From positions 1,641,936-1,687,024 of the forward strand of contig BFEA01000198.1 of assembly GCA_003427395.1 (NCBI GenBank): a DNA stretch of 45,089 nt. The letters run 5' to 3'. Position numbers and translations under genes: made by a program. Source of the DNA: Chara braunii (taxonomy: Eukaryota; Streptophyta; Charophyceae; Charales; Characeae). Positions 9,020 to 18,544 of this stretch are shown here, piece after piece (positions within the stretch are counted from its first letter, which is position 1; every line of letters starts with the position of its first letter). The notes below the pieces were generated by a model. It was not told the DNA's origin and did not search any database. It worked only from the letters and a program-made list of their open reading frames with translations.

Positions 9020-9208
9020 TTGGTTGATTGATTCGTTGATTGATTCATTGATTGATTAATTGATTGATTGGCCGTAGCTTGGTTGATTGATTCGTTGATT
9101 GATTCATTGATTGANTCATTGATTGATTAATTGATTGATTGGCCGTAGCTTGGTTGATTGATTCGTTGATTGATTCATTGATTGATTAATTGATTGATTG
9201 GCCGTAGC
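9020..9208. repeat. 59-bp GATT-rich minisatellite, three units
   Basis: Units 9020-9078 (59 bp), 9079-9149 (71 bp, with an extra 12-bp GATT/CATT step) and 9150-9208 (59 bp). Each begins TTGGTTGATTGATTCG and ends GGCCGTAGC. One unresolved base (n) is at 9115. Confidence 0.9.
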
Positions 9209-9237
9209 TTAGTCGATTCAAGCAATCGATGATCAAG

Positions 9238-9315
9238 CAAATTGATCAAGTGATCGATCGATCAATCAATCAATCAATCAATCGATCAATCAATCAATCA
9301 ATCATGAATGAATCA
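9238..9315. repeat. AATC repeats, inverted relative to the GATT repeats
   Basis: Tandem AATC with ATCG steps (about 9255-9304), the reverse complement of the GATT array at 8850-9200. The two could pair over more than 40 bp in DNA or in a read-through transcript. Confidence 0.8.
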
Positions 9316-10010
9316 AATCGGTGGGACATTTGATTACAGCAACAACATCATCACTCTAATTTGAGGGGTAGTGTCGTGGACTGCCTGGATTTTCATTGGA
9401 TGGGTTTGGTTTGTTATATACACAATTGTTGGTGGAATTAAAGGATTGTTGTGGTAAAAAATGCGAAACATTATCTTGATTTCGTTTACGAGAATGTGCG
9501 GAGGATATTCTGAGTGTGTCTCTTACTGTCCTTCCACTACTCGTTGTCCAAATAATTCTGTTTCTTTTTCTCGAGGACATGAGATCCCTGTCATTACAGC
9601 TTCAGTCAATTTACCCTGGGTATCTATCCATCCTTGCGTTTTCCTCTTTTACTTTGTTTGTTTGTTCAATCCTTTCCCGTCTTTTAGAACGCGAAAATCC
9701 CTCCCTTCTCCTTGTCATCCTCCTCCCCCTCCTCCTCCTCTTCCTCCTGCTGATCCTCCTGTTCCTCCTCCTCCTTCCCTTTCCCAATATATTTCCTTCA
9801 TCTGGTTATGACGGCGGCTAGTCTGGGGAGAGGGGCGGGGGAGAAAGGAGGGGGATATCATCCTTACTGTATTACGCACAACACCAGTGACAGTCGGCGA
9901 GAGGCAAGAAGTGGTCGACAGTCAGAGAGAAGAGGGAGGAGGTGGTGCGCCCGGCTCGCACACGCTGGACGTTGGACAGGAGGAGGAAGCATTAATTGCT
10001 GATCTTCCCC
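9316..10010. other. No gene; CT-rich then G-rich sequence
   Basis: A CTCCTCCTC-rich tract (9700-9785) is the main feature. Open frames here are low complexity. Confidence 0.4.
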
Positions 10011-10014
10011 GGTG

Positions 10015-10023
10015 TGTGTTTTT

Positions 10024-10093
<70 letters not shown>
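10015..10093. repeat. GT then GA compound microsatellite
   Basis: About 20 GT units followed directly by about 17 GA units. Confidence 0.95.
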
Positions 10094-10095
<2 letters not shown>

Positions 10096-10199
10096 GGGCA
10101 AACAGAATTCCCCGGGGTAGTCGTAATTATCGTCATGATCGCCATGTTGATGTCCGTGCTGTTCATATGATATTTGTGTTGATATGGTAATTAACACAA

Positions 10200-10392
10200 C
10201 GACGACGACGATGATGATGATGATGATGATGATGAATGACGACGAGGGAATGTTGTGCGAAGGGCAATCCCGACGGTTGGTCATTAGTGAATGGGAGGGA
10301 TCGCGATCTACTGACTGGGTACCGGGAGTAGCTTGATCGGTGCAGATCTGGAGATGATGATGATGGGAATGATGATCTTGATGATCGTAATG

Positions 10393-10424
<32 letters not shown>

Positions 10425-10450
10425 GATGGGGGTAATGATGATGATGATTC
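10200..10450. repeat. GAC/GAT trinucleotide repeats
   Basis: Two tracts, 10200-10236 (GAC turning into GAT) and 10353-10450 (GAT with AAT interruptions), separated by non-repetitive sequence. Confidence 0.9.
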
Positions 10451-11167
10451 TAATTATAATCAGGTGATTATGGGTTCATTTTTTCAGATTGCGAGCCCCC
10501 GTAGTGGAGAGAGTGGTAGTCATATTGTGCATAATCAAGAAGAAAGCTGGAGGAAGGTGGGGGGGGTGGAAGGAGGGGGGGGGGGAAGGACTCGATAATC
10601 GACTGCAGTATTTGTACAGTTGGTTCTCTCGCCCTTGGGCTCGGTCGTTCTGTATGTCCGTTTGATTGAAATAGGACTGAGAGGCCTTGAGTAAGGGGTC
10701 TGAGAAAAGAAAGTGAACGAAAAAAGGAGAGGAAGTAATTTCAAATGAATGGGCAAGGAGAGGTAGGGATCGCGGTGGAGTTGTGCAAGTCGCGATGTCG
10801 CTGTCGTTGTTGGTGTCCAGTGATTGTGCGCGACGTTTGCCACGTGGCATCACGCGAGCAAACGGGCACGAATGGCTCTGCACGAGTGCAGACCCGCGCT
10901 CTTCCTTGTGTCCCTTTTTCTCTGTCTGTTGCAGGGATCGCGGAGGGAGGATGGAGTAGGGGAGGAGGCGTTGCTTTCTCTTCCCTCGCTCCTATTCCTT
11001 CTTCCCTTTCTTGTTTTTTTTTTTCCCCCCCGGATACGTGCATCATTACAGTGCATGGACTTTCTTTTTTCTTTTTTTTTTTTTCCAAGATTTTGATTTG
11101 GAATCCTTTATTAGGTAGATACTGTAATATACAAATAATAATAGTCGCGGACCTTTCTTTCTTTTTT
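10451..11167. other. No gene; G-rich and T-rich low-complexity patches
   Basis: G runs at 10558-10585, then purine/pyrimidine-skewed sequence and T runs around 11016-11090. No supported ORF. Confidence 0.4.
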
Positions 11168-11346
11168 CCGGGCCCGTGGTCCCACTAGCAAAGAGGATCG
11201 GATCGAATGCCTGAATCTGGACGAGTTTATGGAGAGGTGCAGGAAATCGAGATTGAACTGCTTTTCTGCGTCTCTGCATAGAACACATCCAGATTCAGGC
11301 GTTCGATCCGATCCTCGTTTGTTAATGCACTGGGACCTTGGCCCGG
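11168..11346. mobile_element. Inverted-repeat element, family B, copy B1
   Basis: Ends CCGGGCCCGTGGTCCCAC and, on the other strand, CCGGGCCAAGGTCCCAGTGC. Longer inner arms follow: GAGGATCGGATCGAATGCC and TGAATCTGGACG, mirrored at 11282-11320. The central 60 bp (GGTGCAGGAAATCGAGATTG and following) recurs in B2. Non-coding. Confidence 0.75.
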
Positions 11347-11580
11347 AGAAACACGGAGCCCTTTTTTTTGGGTTATAGCCACGCCGGTTTAGTCAAACTG
11401 TGTTTACTTTTGGACGCCTTTTGTTTTCTCTTTCTTTTCGTTTAGACGCCACTGACCTCTGCAAGGGCCCTCGTATGAATCCTTTGGGTTCTCTGCTCCC
11501 CCAGCAGGATTGCAGTCGATTAACTTCGGCCTGCTCTTGACCGGGTCAGGGAAGTCAAGAGTTTACTTCATCTAGTTCCA
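11347..11580. other. No feature recognised
   Basis: Unique-looking sequence between B1 and the tRNA-like repeat S2. Confidence 0.3.
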
Positions 11581-11582
11581 TC

Positions 11583-11640
11583 ATCTGGATTCGAACTGAG
11601 GTCTGTATTTCAACAGTTGAGCGGTGTACCAACTGAGCTC
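11583..11640 (-). repeat. tRNA-like (SINE-like) copy S2, interrupted at its A box
   Basis: Minus strand: A box GAGCTCAGTTGGT (11627-11639) and B box TCAGTTCGAATCC (11587-11599), separated by an anticodon-arm-like CTGTTGAAATACAG. The 5' part of the tRNA-like region continues on the far side of MITE A3 as GGCCAGTT-type sequence (about 11834-11842). Acceptor pairing is not convincing, so this is a tRNA-derived repeat. Confidence 0.6.
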
Positions 11641-11833
11641 TACCGTCTTCACCCGAATAGAACGCCCGGTCATTATCGCTGCATCTGGACCGAAAGTCGT
11701 GGAAAATACATGTATAATGACCGGGCGTTTCGGGTGAAATGAACGCCCGGTCATTATCGCTGCTGCATCTGGACCGAAAGTCTTGGGAGATACATGTATA
11801 ATGACCGGGCGTTCTATTCGGGTGAAGACGGTA
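11641..11833. mobile_element. Double-hairpin MITE, family A, copy A3 (inside S2)
   Basis: TA-flanked (11641-11642, 11832-11833). The outer arms CCGTCTTCACCCGAATAG and CTATTCGGGTGAAGACGG enclose two tandem hairpins, each with GAACGCCCGGTCATTATCGC mirrored by ATAATGACCGGGCGTT. The second hairpin has an extra CTG. The element looks like an internally duplicated family A unit. Confidence 0.8.
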
Positions 11834-12286
11834 GGCCAGTTAGTCTGCCTGGTATTATATTATATGCGTCCCGACCAAATTCCACTGTGTCAGGCAGGTC
11901 GCAAAGGTTGCCTATAGGTTGGTTGCAGAGCCGTGCGATGTGCGACCGATCTCGCACAGATTGGAGAGCAGTGGTTACATTTAAATAGATGAAACCCTTT
12001 TTTTTTTTTTTTTTTTTTTTCCGGAAAGGGCGACGGTCTTGGAATATCATCATTGAACTGACCCGCCCTACCAGGTAATGTTAGAAATATTATCCTGACC
12101 CTTGACCCAGAAAGAACACAGCCCAGGGCAGGTAGTGTGAGATGGAAAATATTGAGAGAAGAATATAGAGTAGTTGAAAATTGAAATGCACAGCTGCAGC
12201 TGGCCCCCCTCCTATGAGGGGAAGGCAGCTTGCAACTAAAAAAAAAAAAGAAAGAAAATTATCCTTTGTTATTTTGGTTGCATCTA

Positions 12287-12345
12287 GAACTCAGGTCTGT
12301 ATTTCAACAGGTGATTGGTGTACCAACTTAGCTACCGGTAGTCCC
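12287..12345 (-). repeat. tRNA-like copy S3 carrying TACCGGTA
   Basis: Minus strand A-box-like AGCTAAGTTGGTAC (12320-12333); the anticodon-arm-like CTGTTGAAATACAG is shared with S2 and S5; the B box is eroded (AGTTCTAGATG). At 12333-12340 it has TACCGGTA where S4 and S5 have a bare TA and S2 carries MITE A3. Confidence 0.55.
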
Positions 12346-12429
12346 GTTGGTTACTTGGAACGGTTGACAACGGTCTATCATTTGGCATCGTGACTTAATT
12401 TTTTTTAATTTCTTATTTTGTTCATCATC

Positions 12430-12510
12430 TGATTATATCTGGATTCGAACCTGGGACTGTATTTTAAGAGTTCATCATGTGTGTGCCAGCTGTGAGCTAC
12501 GTCCGTTGGT
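12430..12510 (-). repeat. tRNA-like copy S4
   Basis: Minus strand: A box GTAGCTCACAGCTGG (about 12485-12500) and B box CAGGTTCGAATCC (12441-12453), with CTCTTAAAATACAG between them, reminiscent of a tRNA-Lys anticodon arm. The target TA is uninterrupted. Confidence 0.6.
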
Positions 12511-12521
12511 TCTCGACTCAA

Positions 12522-12599
12522 TTTACTTGTTATTATCGCTAATTATTGTGTCCAGATTTTGATAATTTACTTATTATTATCGCTAATTATTGTGTCCAG
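12522..12599. repeat. Tandem 45-bp duplication
   Basis: TTATTATCGCTAATTATTGT followed by GTCCAG occurs twice, directly before the left end of B4. Confidence 0.8.
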
Positions 12600-12616
12600 G
12601 GGTCTAGTCCCACCTA

Positions 12617-12640
12617 CAGCGTTGAGTTTTCTCAACGCTG
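12617..12640. repeat. Perfect 10-bp hairpin
   Basis: CAGCGTTGAG, loop TTTT, CTCAACGCTG. Confidence 0.85.
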
Positions 12641-12817
12641 AGCTTTCTATCACGTGCGGCATGGTGGGACGGAGCTCTGCCGATGATGTATTGCGATCTG
12701 ATGGTGCCGAAATACAGGAGAATAACCTATTAGATTGTCTTTTTGTAGAATTTTTATTTGACGTGAAAACCGTTTTGTAGTATGCTTTGGCCCTTTTGGT
12801 TTGGGCGGGAAACCATT

Positions 12818-12866
12818 GTGCGTTGAGAAAACTACCCTACCGAGGGTAGGGTAGATTTCTCAACGG
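12818..12866. repeat. Strong hairpin
   Basis: Arms CGTTGAGAAAACTACCCT and AGGGTAGATTTCTCAACG with CTACCCTACC/GGTAGGGTAG pairing at the tip; only one or two mismatches over about 20 bp. Confidence 0.8.
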
Positions 12867-13321
12867 CCGTGCCTTTCCTTTTTTCGGTTTTTGAGACATC
12901 ATTGCATCCTGAAACGGAGGAACTCTGACAGCTGTGTTTGGCTCTGTGGCATGAAACTCGTTTCCTTCTTTGGGCAATGAATGCATTTGGCCATCCACGT
13001 TGTCCCTGTCCATTTTACGAATGGGGACCTCCTGTCCCCTCACCACGGGGAGTAGCCCTTTTTCACGGAGACGGTCACTCCGACTGTTCCAGACAATTTT
13101 CATTTCTCCGACTTACGTTATCAAAAATAAAGAGAAAAGCTGTTTCTAGCTTTTTTTCCAGTTTTTTTATTTCTTGTTTCGAATTTATTAATGTCGAAAT
13201 GGCGTCACACCGTTGAAACTCAACAACCTTAGGTGGGACCAGACCCCAGATTTTGGTAAGCCAGAATACTTTCGGCGCAACTCGACGGCCTATGGGATGT
13301 GCGGAAGTAGGGGCAAAAACG

Positions 13322-13433
13322 CACACGAGGACGTTTTCCGACTGACCTTGGGACGTGATTGCGGTCAGATGCATCCAAGGGTGGTCGTAATTCCAGTCAG
13401 ATACATTTAGAAACGTAGTGCTCTGCTCGTGTG
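13322..13433. mobile_element. Inverted-repeat element, family E, copy E2
   Basis: Core words ACGTGATTGCGGTCAGATGC and GTCGTAATTCCAGTCAGATA match E1. The outer arms ACACGAGGACGTTTTC and (complement strand) CACACGAGCAGAGCAC then ACGTTTC are imperfect. Confidence 0.45.
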
Positions 13434-13939
13434 ACTGTGACTGTGCCCTCAGTCACAGTAATACCAACACCAACAGCCGAGGAGTTTTTTTTTTTTTTTT
13501 TTTTTTTTTTGCCGACGAGGAGTTCTAGTCGTTCGTGTGGGTGAGCATGATAGTGACGAAGGAAAAAGCCGCGCATGCGCACGGACACGGGCGCTTTCAC
13601 GCGCACGCGCTCGAGCGCGGGCGGAGTGCGGTGTGTGTGTGTGGGGGGCAGGGGGGGAGTGTTCAGACAGCGAACTGTCGGGATCGGAAGGGCGGAATCC
13701 GGACTCTCTCTTCCCCTTCTTTTATTCTTTCCTGGAAAACAAAATATTAACAAAAAAGGGTTTTTTGCTTTTTGCTGCGCTTACGTTTTTTTTTAATCTC
13801 TCTTCCCCTTCTTCCAACGTTGCCTCTCCTTTCTGTTTTTTTTTTTTTTGGGCTTTTTGCTGCGATTACGTTTTTTCTTTTTTTGGGCTTTTTGCTGCGA
13901 TTACGTTTTTTCTTTTTTTGGTCTTTTGCTGCGAGTACT
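13434..13939. other. No gene; T-rich tracts and a 35-bp tandem repeat
   Basis: A T run at 13486-13510, a GT/G-rich patch near 13630, and TTTTTGCTGCGATTACGTTT repeats (about 13765-13935, three to four units). Open frames are low-complexity artefacts. Confidence 0.5.
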
Positions 13940-14036
13940 GGGGCAAGGTCCCACTTGCACGGATTAAGAGATTCTGACCGTTGATCAGTGCTATCCACGG
14001 TCAATCTCTTAATTCGTGTAAGTGGGACCTAGCCCC
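13940..14036. mobile_element. Compact hairpin element, family B, copy B6
   Basis: 97 bp, nearly all inverted repeat. Left GGGGCAAGGTCCCACTTGCA then GGATTAAGAGATTCTGACCG; right CGGTCAATCTCTTAATTCG then TGTAAGTGGGACCTAGCCCC. Confidence 0.85.
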
Positions 14037-14050
14037 TGGGGTTGGCAAAC

Positions 14051-14310
14051 GTGTCAGGGGGTGTGTTCGGGTAGTTTACGCGAGTTTTTTTCTTTTTCTT
14101 CTGTAAATAGTAAAATAATGTACTGATGCTCGCCGATGTTCGAAATTCACTGATGTTCACCGAATGTTCGAATTTTTTGACGTGTCAGGGGGTGTGTTCG
14201 GGTTGTGTACGCGAGTTTTTTTTTTTTTTCCTGTAAATAGTAAATGCACTGATGCTCGCCGATCGATGTTCGAAATTCACTGATGTTCACCGATGTTCGA
14301 ATTTTTTGAC
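14051..14310. repeat. 130-bp tandem duplication
   Basis: Units 14051-14181 and 14182-14310, each beginning GTGTCAGGGGGTGTGTTCGG and ending TTCGAATTTTTTGAC. TGTTCGAAATTCACTGATGT lies inside each. Confidence 0.9.
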
Positions 14311-15108
14311 GGTATTTTTTAATCGTTTTTCTCTTTTTTCCTGTATATAAATACACCGACCACGAAAAAAAAAAAAAAAAAAAAAAAAACACCAACCACG
14401 ATCTCTGAGATTGATCTCGTAGATCGTGTGTCTCGATCGATCGGATCGTGTGGATTTTGTGTCTCGATTGATCTTTCTTTTTTTTTTTTTTTTTTTTTTC
14501 TAATTAGTCTCGATTGATCTGGATGTCGTCGATCTTCTCTTTCTGTTTTCTTTTTTTCCTGATCGTTGTGGTCGCAATTGCGGGAAAAAGAACCTCGAAC
14601 GGGAGCCCGATCGTCTGATGTCTTTTTGGAAAGAGTTAAGGCGGTTCTTCCTTTTCTTCTTCGCATTCTCTTTCCTTCTGTTGGACACAAGGCAGGGAGG
14701 TGGAGTTGGGAGGTGGGAGTCCCAAGGCAGGGATGTGACGGTGAAGTCCCCAGGGGAGGAGCGCCTGGTGCGCGCGACGGGGATCGTGCGCGTGGTACAG
14801 ATAGAGACTTGTACATGCGGCGGAAATTTGATGTAAAACTGCTTTTTCTGGGAGAGCGTGGATGGAAGGCAGCTCTGACCCTTTTGCGTGTCACTCGTGT
14901 TTTTTTTTTTAATCACTATTCTTCTTGTTCTGCTTGTTCTTTCGGCGGACAAGATCTTCTTCTCCTCCTTTTATCCATTGCTTGTCACGCTTCTTCGTCC
15001 TTCTTCCTTCTTCTTTCTTGTTTTTAATTTCCCTTTAGGCAATTCAGAATGTGAAACGGACCGGCCCGCGCCAGGCAATTCAGGAGGAGGATGTTATTCT
15101 CGTCATCT
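14311..15108. other. No gene; A and T tracts
   Basis: A run at 14365-14389, T run at 14479-14500, a GATCGATC/GATCTCG-rich patch (14398-14470) and T/C-rich sequence at 14900-15030. The longest minus-strand frame (14894-14319) runs through Lys-rich homopolymer translation and is not credible. Confidence 0.45.
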
Positions 15109-15276
15109 GGGGCGTGGTCCCACTAGCACAGAGGATCGGATCGAATGCCTGAATCTGTATGTGTTTGTGGAAAGGTGCAGAATGTCGAGATTGGACTGCA
15201 TTTCTGCATGTCCGCTTAAAACACGTCCAGATTCAGGATATTTATCCAATCCCCTTTGCTAGTGGGACCTCGCTCC
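15109..15276. mobile_element. Inverted-repeat element, family B, copy B2
   Basis: Ends GGGGCGTGGTCCCACTAGCA and (complement) GGAGCGAGGTCCCACTAGCA. The inner arms GAGGATCGGATCGAATGCC and CCTGAATCTG match B1, and the centre (AAGGTGCAG, GTCGAGATTG, TTTCTGC) matches B1. Confidence 0.8.
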
Positions 15277-15282
15277 TGAAGG

Positions 15283-15355
15283 TGTCTGGATTCGAACTTG
15301 AGTCTGTATTTCAACAGTTCAGGGGGGGTGTACCAACTGAGCTAGGCCCGTTGGT
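15283..15355 (-). repeat. tRNA-like copy S5 (uninterrupted)
   Basis: Minus strand: GGCCTAGCTCAGTTGGTAC (A box, 15331-15346), CTGTTGAAATACAG, and AAGTTCGAATCCAG (B box, 15286-15299). The best preserved of the set, and the empty-site reference for MITE A3. Confidence 0.65.
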
Positions 15356-15620
15356 GTCTTTTCTTTTTTTTCCCGTAAAGGGCGACGGCTTTGATTTGTC
15401 ATCGTCTCCACCGAACTTGAGAGAAGAGTAGAGCTCTTAGTGAGCGGAGTGAAGAATAAAAAGGCAAGAAAAACAAAGGCAAGATGTCATCTTCCATAAC
15501 TGACCGGCCCCACGGATAGCTAGCGGTCAGGGTTATTTATTTTCACTCATCTGATTATTTTCGCTCATCTGATTCCATTGGAAATAAGCTCGGGTCAATT
15601 GAGTCACGAGTTTCATACCA

Positions 15621-15672
<52 letters not shown>

Positions 15673-15842
15673 AGAATGTGGGCCACAACATAGTCCAGTA
15701 TGCCTTGAAAAGGGTAGCAAGTAAACTCAGGTCTGTATGTTTAGTTTTATTTTTTTAAATAGAGGTCTGTTTTTTTTTTGTTTTTTGTTTTATTTTTTTT
15801 TATTTTTAAAACTACGCTATGTTCTTCTGTCAATTTTTTTTT
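15356..15842. other. No gene; CA microsatellite and T-rich tracts
   Basis: CA repeat 15620-15670 plus a short GA run. TCTGATTATTTTCGCTCATC-type words occur twice near 15547-15572. T/A tracts at 15755-15845. Confidence 0.5.
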
Positions 15843-15914
15843 TCGCCTTTCACTACCTTCCTACCACTACTCCTAAGACTATATAGAGGGGACCCCTGCA
15901 AGCATAGGGCCTCG
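15843..15914. repeat. Dispersed repeat R, copy 2
   Basis: CCTACCACTACTCCTAAGAC, TATAGAGGGGACCCCTGCAA then GCATAGGGC, matching 6753-6827. Confidence 0.5.
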
Positions 15915-16027
15915 CAAACGAGGTTATTTTAATAGAGATCGGTATTTTTTTTTATTTTTTTTTTAGAGGTCTGATTTTTTAATTATTTTTTTCAGAGGCC
16001 TTTTTTTTTTTTTTTTTTTTTTCTTTA

Positions 16028-16085
16028 GAGGTCTGTATTTCACCAGTTCATGGGTGTGTATTAACTGCGGTAGGCCAGTTGGTGT
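16028..16085 (-). repeat. tRNA-like copy S6, eroded
   Basis: Shares GGTCTGTATTTCA, the TAACTGC(G)GTAGGCC word and GTTGGTGTG with S2 and S5; both promoter boxes are degraded. Confidence 0.4.
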
Positions 16086-16230
16086 GTGGCACTGTGTGCG
16101 GATTTTTCTTCTTTTCTTTTTCGAGAGGGCTGTGCGGCGCTCTGCAGCAGTTGCCCTCTCCCCCCCCTCCTCTCCTGGACGTGGATCTTGGGCTCCCACT
16201 GGATTTTGGATTTCATCCTTCCTTTTTTGT

Positions 16231-16555
16231 CGATGTATGCTTGTGATCCTTGAGAGCGCAGGGGGACTTGCTTGTTTATTTTCTCTCTATATCTTTCCAA
16301 TTTCAACAGATGTCCGTCCGCAAGGACGCATCCTTCCTTTTCTTGTTTCTCCAAAAAAAAAAAGAAAAAAAAAGGATAGTTTCTTGATGTATGCGTGTCA
16401 TCCTTGAGAGCGCAGGGGACTTGCGCTCTCATCCAAAAAGAAAAAGAAAAAAAAAGGATAGTTTCTTGTTTCTCCCTCTCTATCGTTCCAAATTCCAATT
16501 TTAACGGATGTGTGTCCTGATGGGCGAATCGTTCCTTTGTCATTTTGCAACGAGC
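16231..16555. repeat. Tandem duplication of about 155 bp, diverged
   Basis: Units about 16231-16386 and 16387-16555 share GATGTATGCNTGT, ATCCTTGAGAGCGCAGGG, AAAGGATAGTTTCTTG and a TCTCTATC-TTCCAA-TTC series. No gene seen. Confidence 0.75.
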
Positions 16556-16591
16556 TGCGTCCCGAACTTGCCCGTTAGTGATATGATACAA

Positions 16592-16735
16592 GGCCTAGCT
16601 CCACTACACAACATTGTAAATGGATCTGGATCCTATAATGGTCCCGATACATTCAAAAGATTGGATCATCGAAATGTATCTGGGCGAGTGTCCGGTCCAG
16701 ATGCATGTAGTATCTTGTGTAGTGGAGTGAGGCCC
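16592..16735. mobile_element. Inverted-repeat element, family B-like, copy B7
   Basis: Ends GGCCTAGCTCCACTACACAA and (complement) GGGCCTCACTCCACTACACA. Inner ATCTGGATCC...GATACATTC is mirrored by GAAATGTATC...GTCCAGATGC. A lone right-end-like GGAGTTAGGCCCAC lies at 17152-17167. Confidence 0.65.
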
Positions 16736-16819
16736 ACAGATTCTTGACAGCGTGTTCTCGGCCAGCACCTAATGTCGCTGAGTGGACGGTTTCTGGACTT
16801 AACCCGACGGTATCCCGAC

Positions 16820-16845
16820 GGCAAGAGAGAGAGAGACAGAGAGAG

Positions 16846-16886
<41 letters not shown>
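16820..16886. repeat. GA microsatellite ending in a G run
   Basis: GAGA/GACA repeats followed by about 11 G. Confidence 0.9.
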
Positions 16887-16887
<1 letters not shown>

Positions 16888-17196
16888 GTTGACTTGACTT
16901 ACGGGAACAGATGGAGAAAAGGTACTACGGTCGCTCTTGTCGTCGACCCCTACCCAATTGCGCCGAACATGAATTCTGATAATGAATGTATTTGGGTCAG
17001 GATAGAGGATGTATACATTCATTATGATGATGGGGAGTTATGTTTCGGGGAGGGAAGAAGACGACGAAGCAGTTGTACCTTCGTCGTCGCGATCGGGTGC
17101 AGAATGTATCTGGTCTACCTCACAGTCTAGGTACGTGTCGAATGTTGAGGAGCGGAGTTAGGCCCACGATGAGAAGTAGACTTGCAGAGCGTGCAA

Positions 17197-17310
17197 TACC
17201 TTCTCCCCCGAACACCGCGTTTCATCACTATTATAGCCGTATTTGATGCACATTTCGGGCCAGATACAACTTACGCGATTACGGGGCGTTGGGTGCCGGG
17301 GAGCGAGGTA
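17197..17310. mobile_element. Diverged family A MITE, copy A6
   Basis: TA-flanked (17197-17198, 17309-17310). Left end CCTTCTCCCCCGAACACCGC, ATTATAGCCGTATTTG inside, TTTCGGGCCAGATACAAC in the centre, right end complement CCTCGCTCCCCGGCACCC. A second partial copy of the inner part (GTATCCGTATTTGGTGCACC, TTTCGGCCCAGATACA) lies at 17367-17405. Confidence 0.6.
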
Positions 17311-17581
17311 GCAGCACGAGCAGCAGAAAGCTGAATAGTGATCAACATATGAGAATTTCACCACATTGTATCCGTATTTGGTGCACCTTTCGGCCCAGAT
17401 ACACTGTCTTTCGTGCACACTGCATCAGAAATTCCATGTACATCCATCCCCGCATGCACTATGCTCAGAAGAAAACGCGCTCATTGCCCTACCCACGTTG
17501 CGCCTAGGTAGGCAGCGCATCTGGCCCTCATTAGGGGCCTTCTCCCGGAACCGCCCTGCGGCGCGCTATCGACAAACTTGT

Positions 17582-17747
17582 GTCTACGACTCTACGTTTG
17601 CGTCTTTTGACTGACAGAAAGTGCACCTCATTAATGTCTATGACTCTACGTTAAACTTTGCGTCTTTTGACTGACAGAAAGTGCACCTCATTTGTGTCGA
17701 CCACTCTACGTTTGCTTCTTTCGACTGACAGAAAGTGCACCCCATTA
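17582..17747. repeat. 54-60-bp minisatellite, three units
   Basis: Units about 17582-17635, 17636-17695 and 17696-17747 share ACTCTACGTT, a TTTGACTGACAGAAAGTGCA-type core and CCTCATT. Confidence 0.9.
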
Positions 17748-17798
17748 AAATGCCCACTTTGCGAATAGAAACAGGAAACGACATGTTGAGGCATTATG

Positions 17799-17965
17799 CA
17801 GATGATGATGATGAGGAGGAGGAGGAGGATGATGACATCGTGACGATTATGATGTGATGATAATGATTTGTGAAAACGATAATGATGATGATTGGCCGAA
17901 ATGATAATGATGATGATGATGATGAATTGTATGCAGGAGAGAGAGGAGGAGGAGGAGGAAGGAGG
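17799..17965. repeat. GAT/GAG trinucleotide repeats
   Basis: GATGATGATGAGGAGGAGG-type tracts at 17799-17835 and 17870-17965, interrupted. Confidence 0.85.
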
Positions 17966-18029
17966 GAGCGTGGAAGAGGGGGCGTTGCGCGACTGGGTAA
18001 GGATAATCGTACTCGCACTTGTGTACATT

Positions 18030-18540
18030 TACGACTCTGAAAACTTGACGTGAATGTGGTCAGTACTCTAGTATAGATGCGTTCCCTAAATTAGTCGCGG
18101 CAGTACTAATCTGCCCTCCTCTCTCATTGGCTGCGACGAAAGGCATGATGTTGCAAACTACGAGAGGACGATCAGACGCTTTCTTTTGTTTTTGTTTTTG
18201 TTAACTCGATCTGGCCGCATTCACGCTCAGGTTCATCGAGGATTCAAAGCAATCTGACCGTCATTGTGGCCAGATTCACGTTCGGACTGGAAGGGTTCCA
18301 CCATGAGGTTAGTGCCGACGATAGAGCTGCGCTGTGCTTCTGCGTCGTTTTCTTGTCCTAGAGAACGGTACGCCATAGAGAGCAATTTTTATTTTATTTT
18401 TCCTGTTTAAATTTGTTGTCGGCACTTGAATCTGGCCACATTGTTGTTCAGGTACATCGATCAAAGTTCTAGTGTGAGTGTCGTCATGCACCGAAAGAGC
18501 AAATGCCTTTTTCTTTGTGAAGGCAGACAGTCGTTGACTT
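18030..18540. other. No gene; repeated ATCTGGCC words
   Basis: ATCTGGCCGCATTCACGCTC (about 18210), CCAGATTCACGTTCGG (about 18271) and AATCTGGCCACATTG (about 18430) recur. TCAGGTNCATCGA follows the first and third. They resemble the reverse complement of family E words. Confidence 0.35.
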
Positions 18541-18544
18541 CTCC

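Larger units (their letters stand above)
12596..13249. mobile_element. Longest family B element, copy B4
   Basis: Left end CCAGGGGTCTAGTCCCACCT; right end mirrors it as AGGTGGGACCAGACCCCAG (13231-13249). Both ends continue into TTGAG words near the termini. About 650 bp long with no transposase-like ORF. It holds two strong internal hairpins (12617-12640, 12818-12866). Confidence 0.6.

Noticed and set aside
14319-14952. Long minus-strand ORFs of 150-191 codons
   Set aside because: Lys/Arg-rich output of homopolymer and CT-rich DNA, two frames equally open, no domain.
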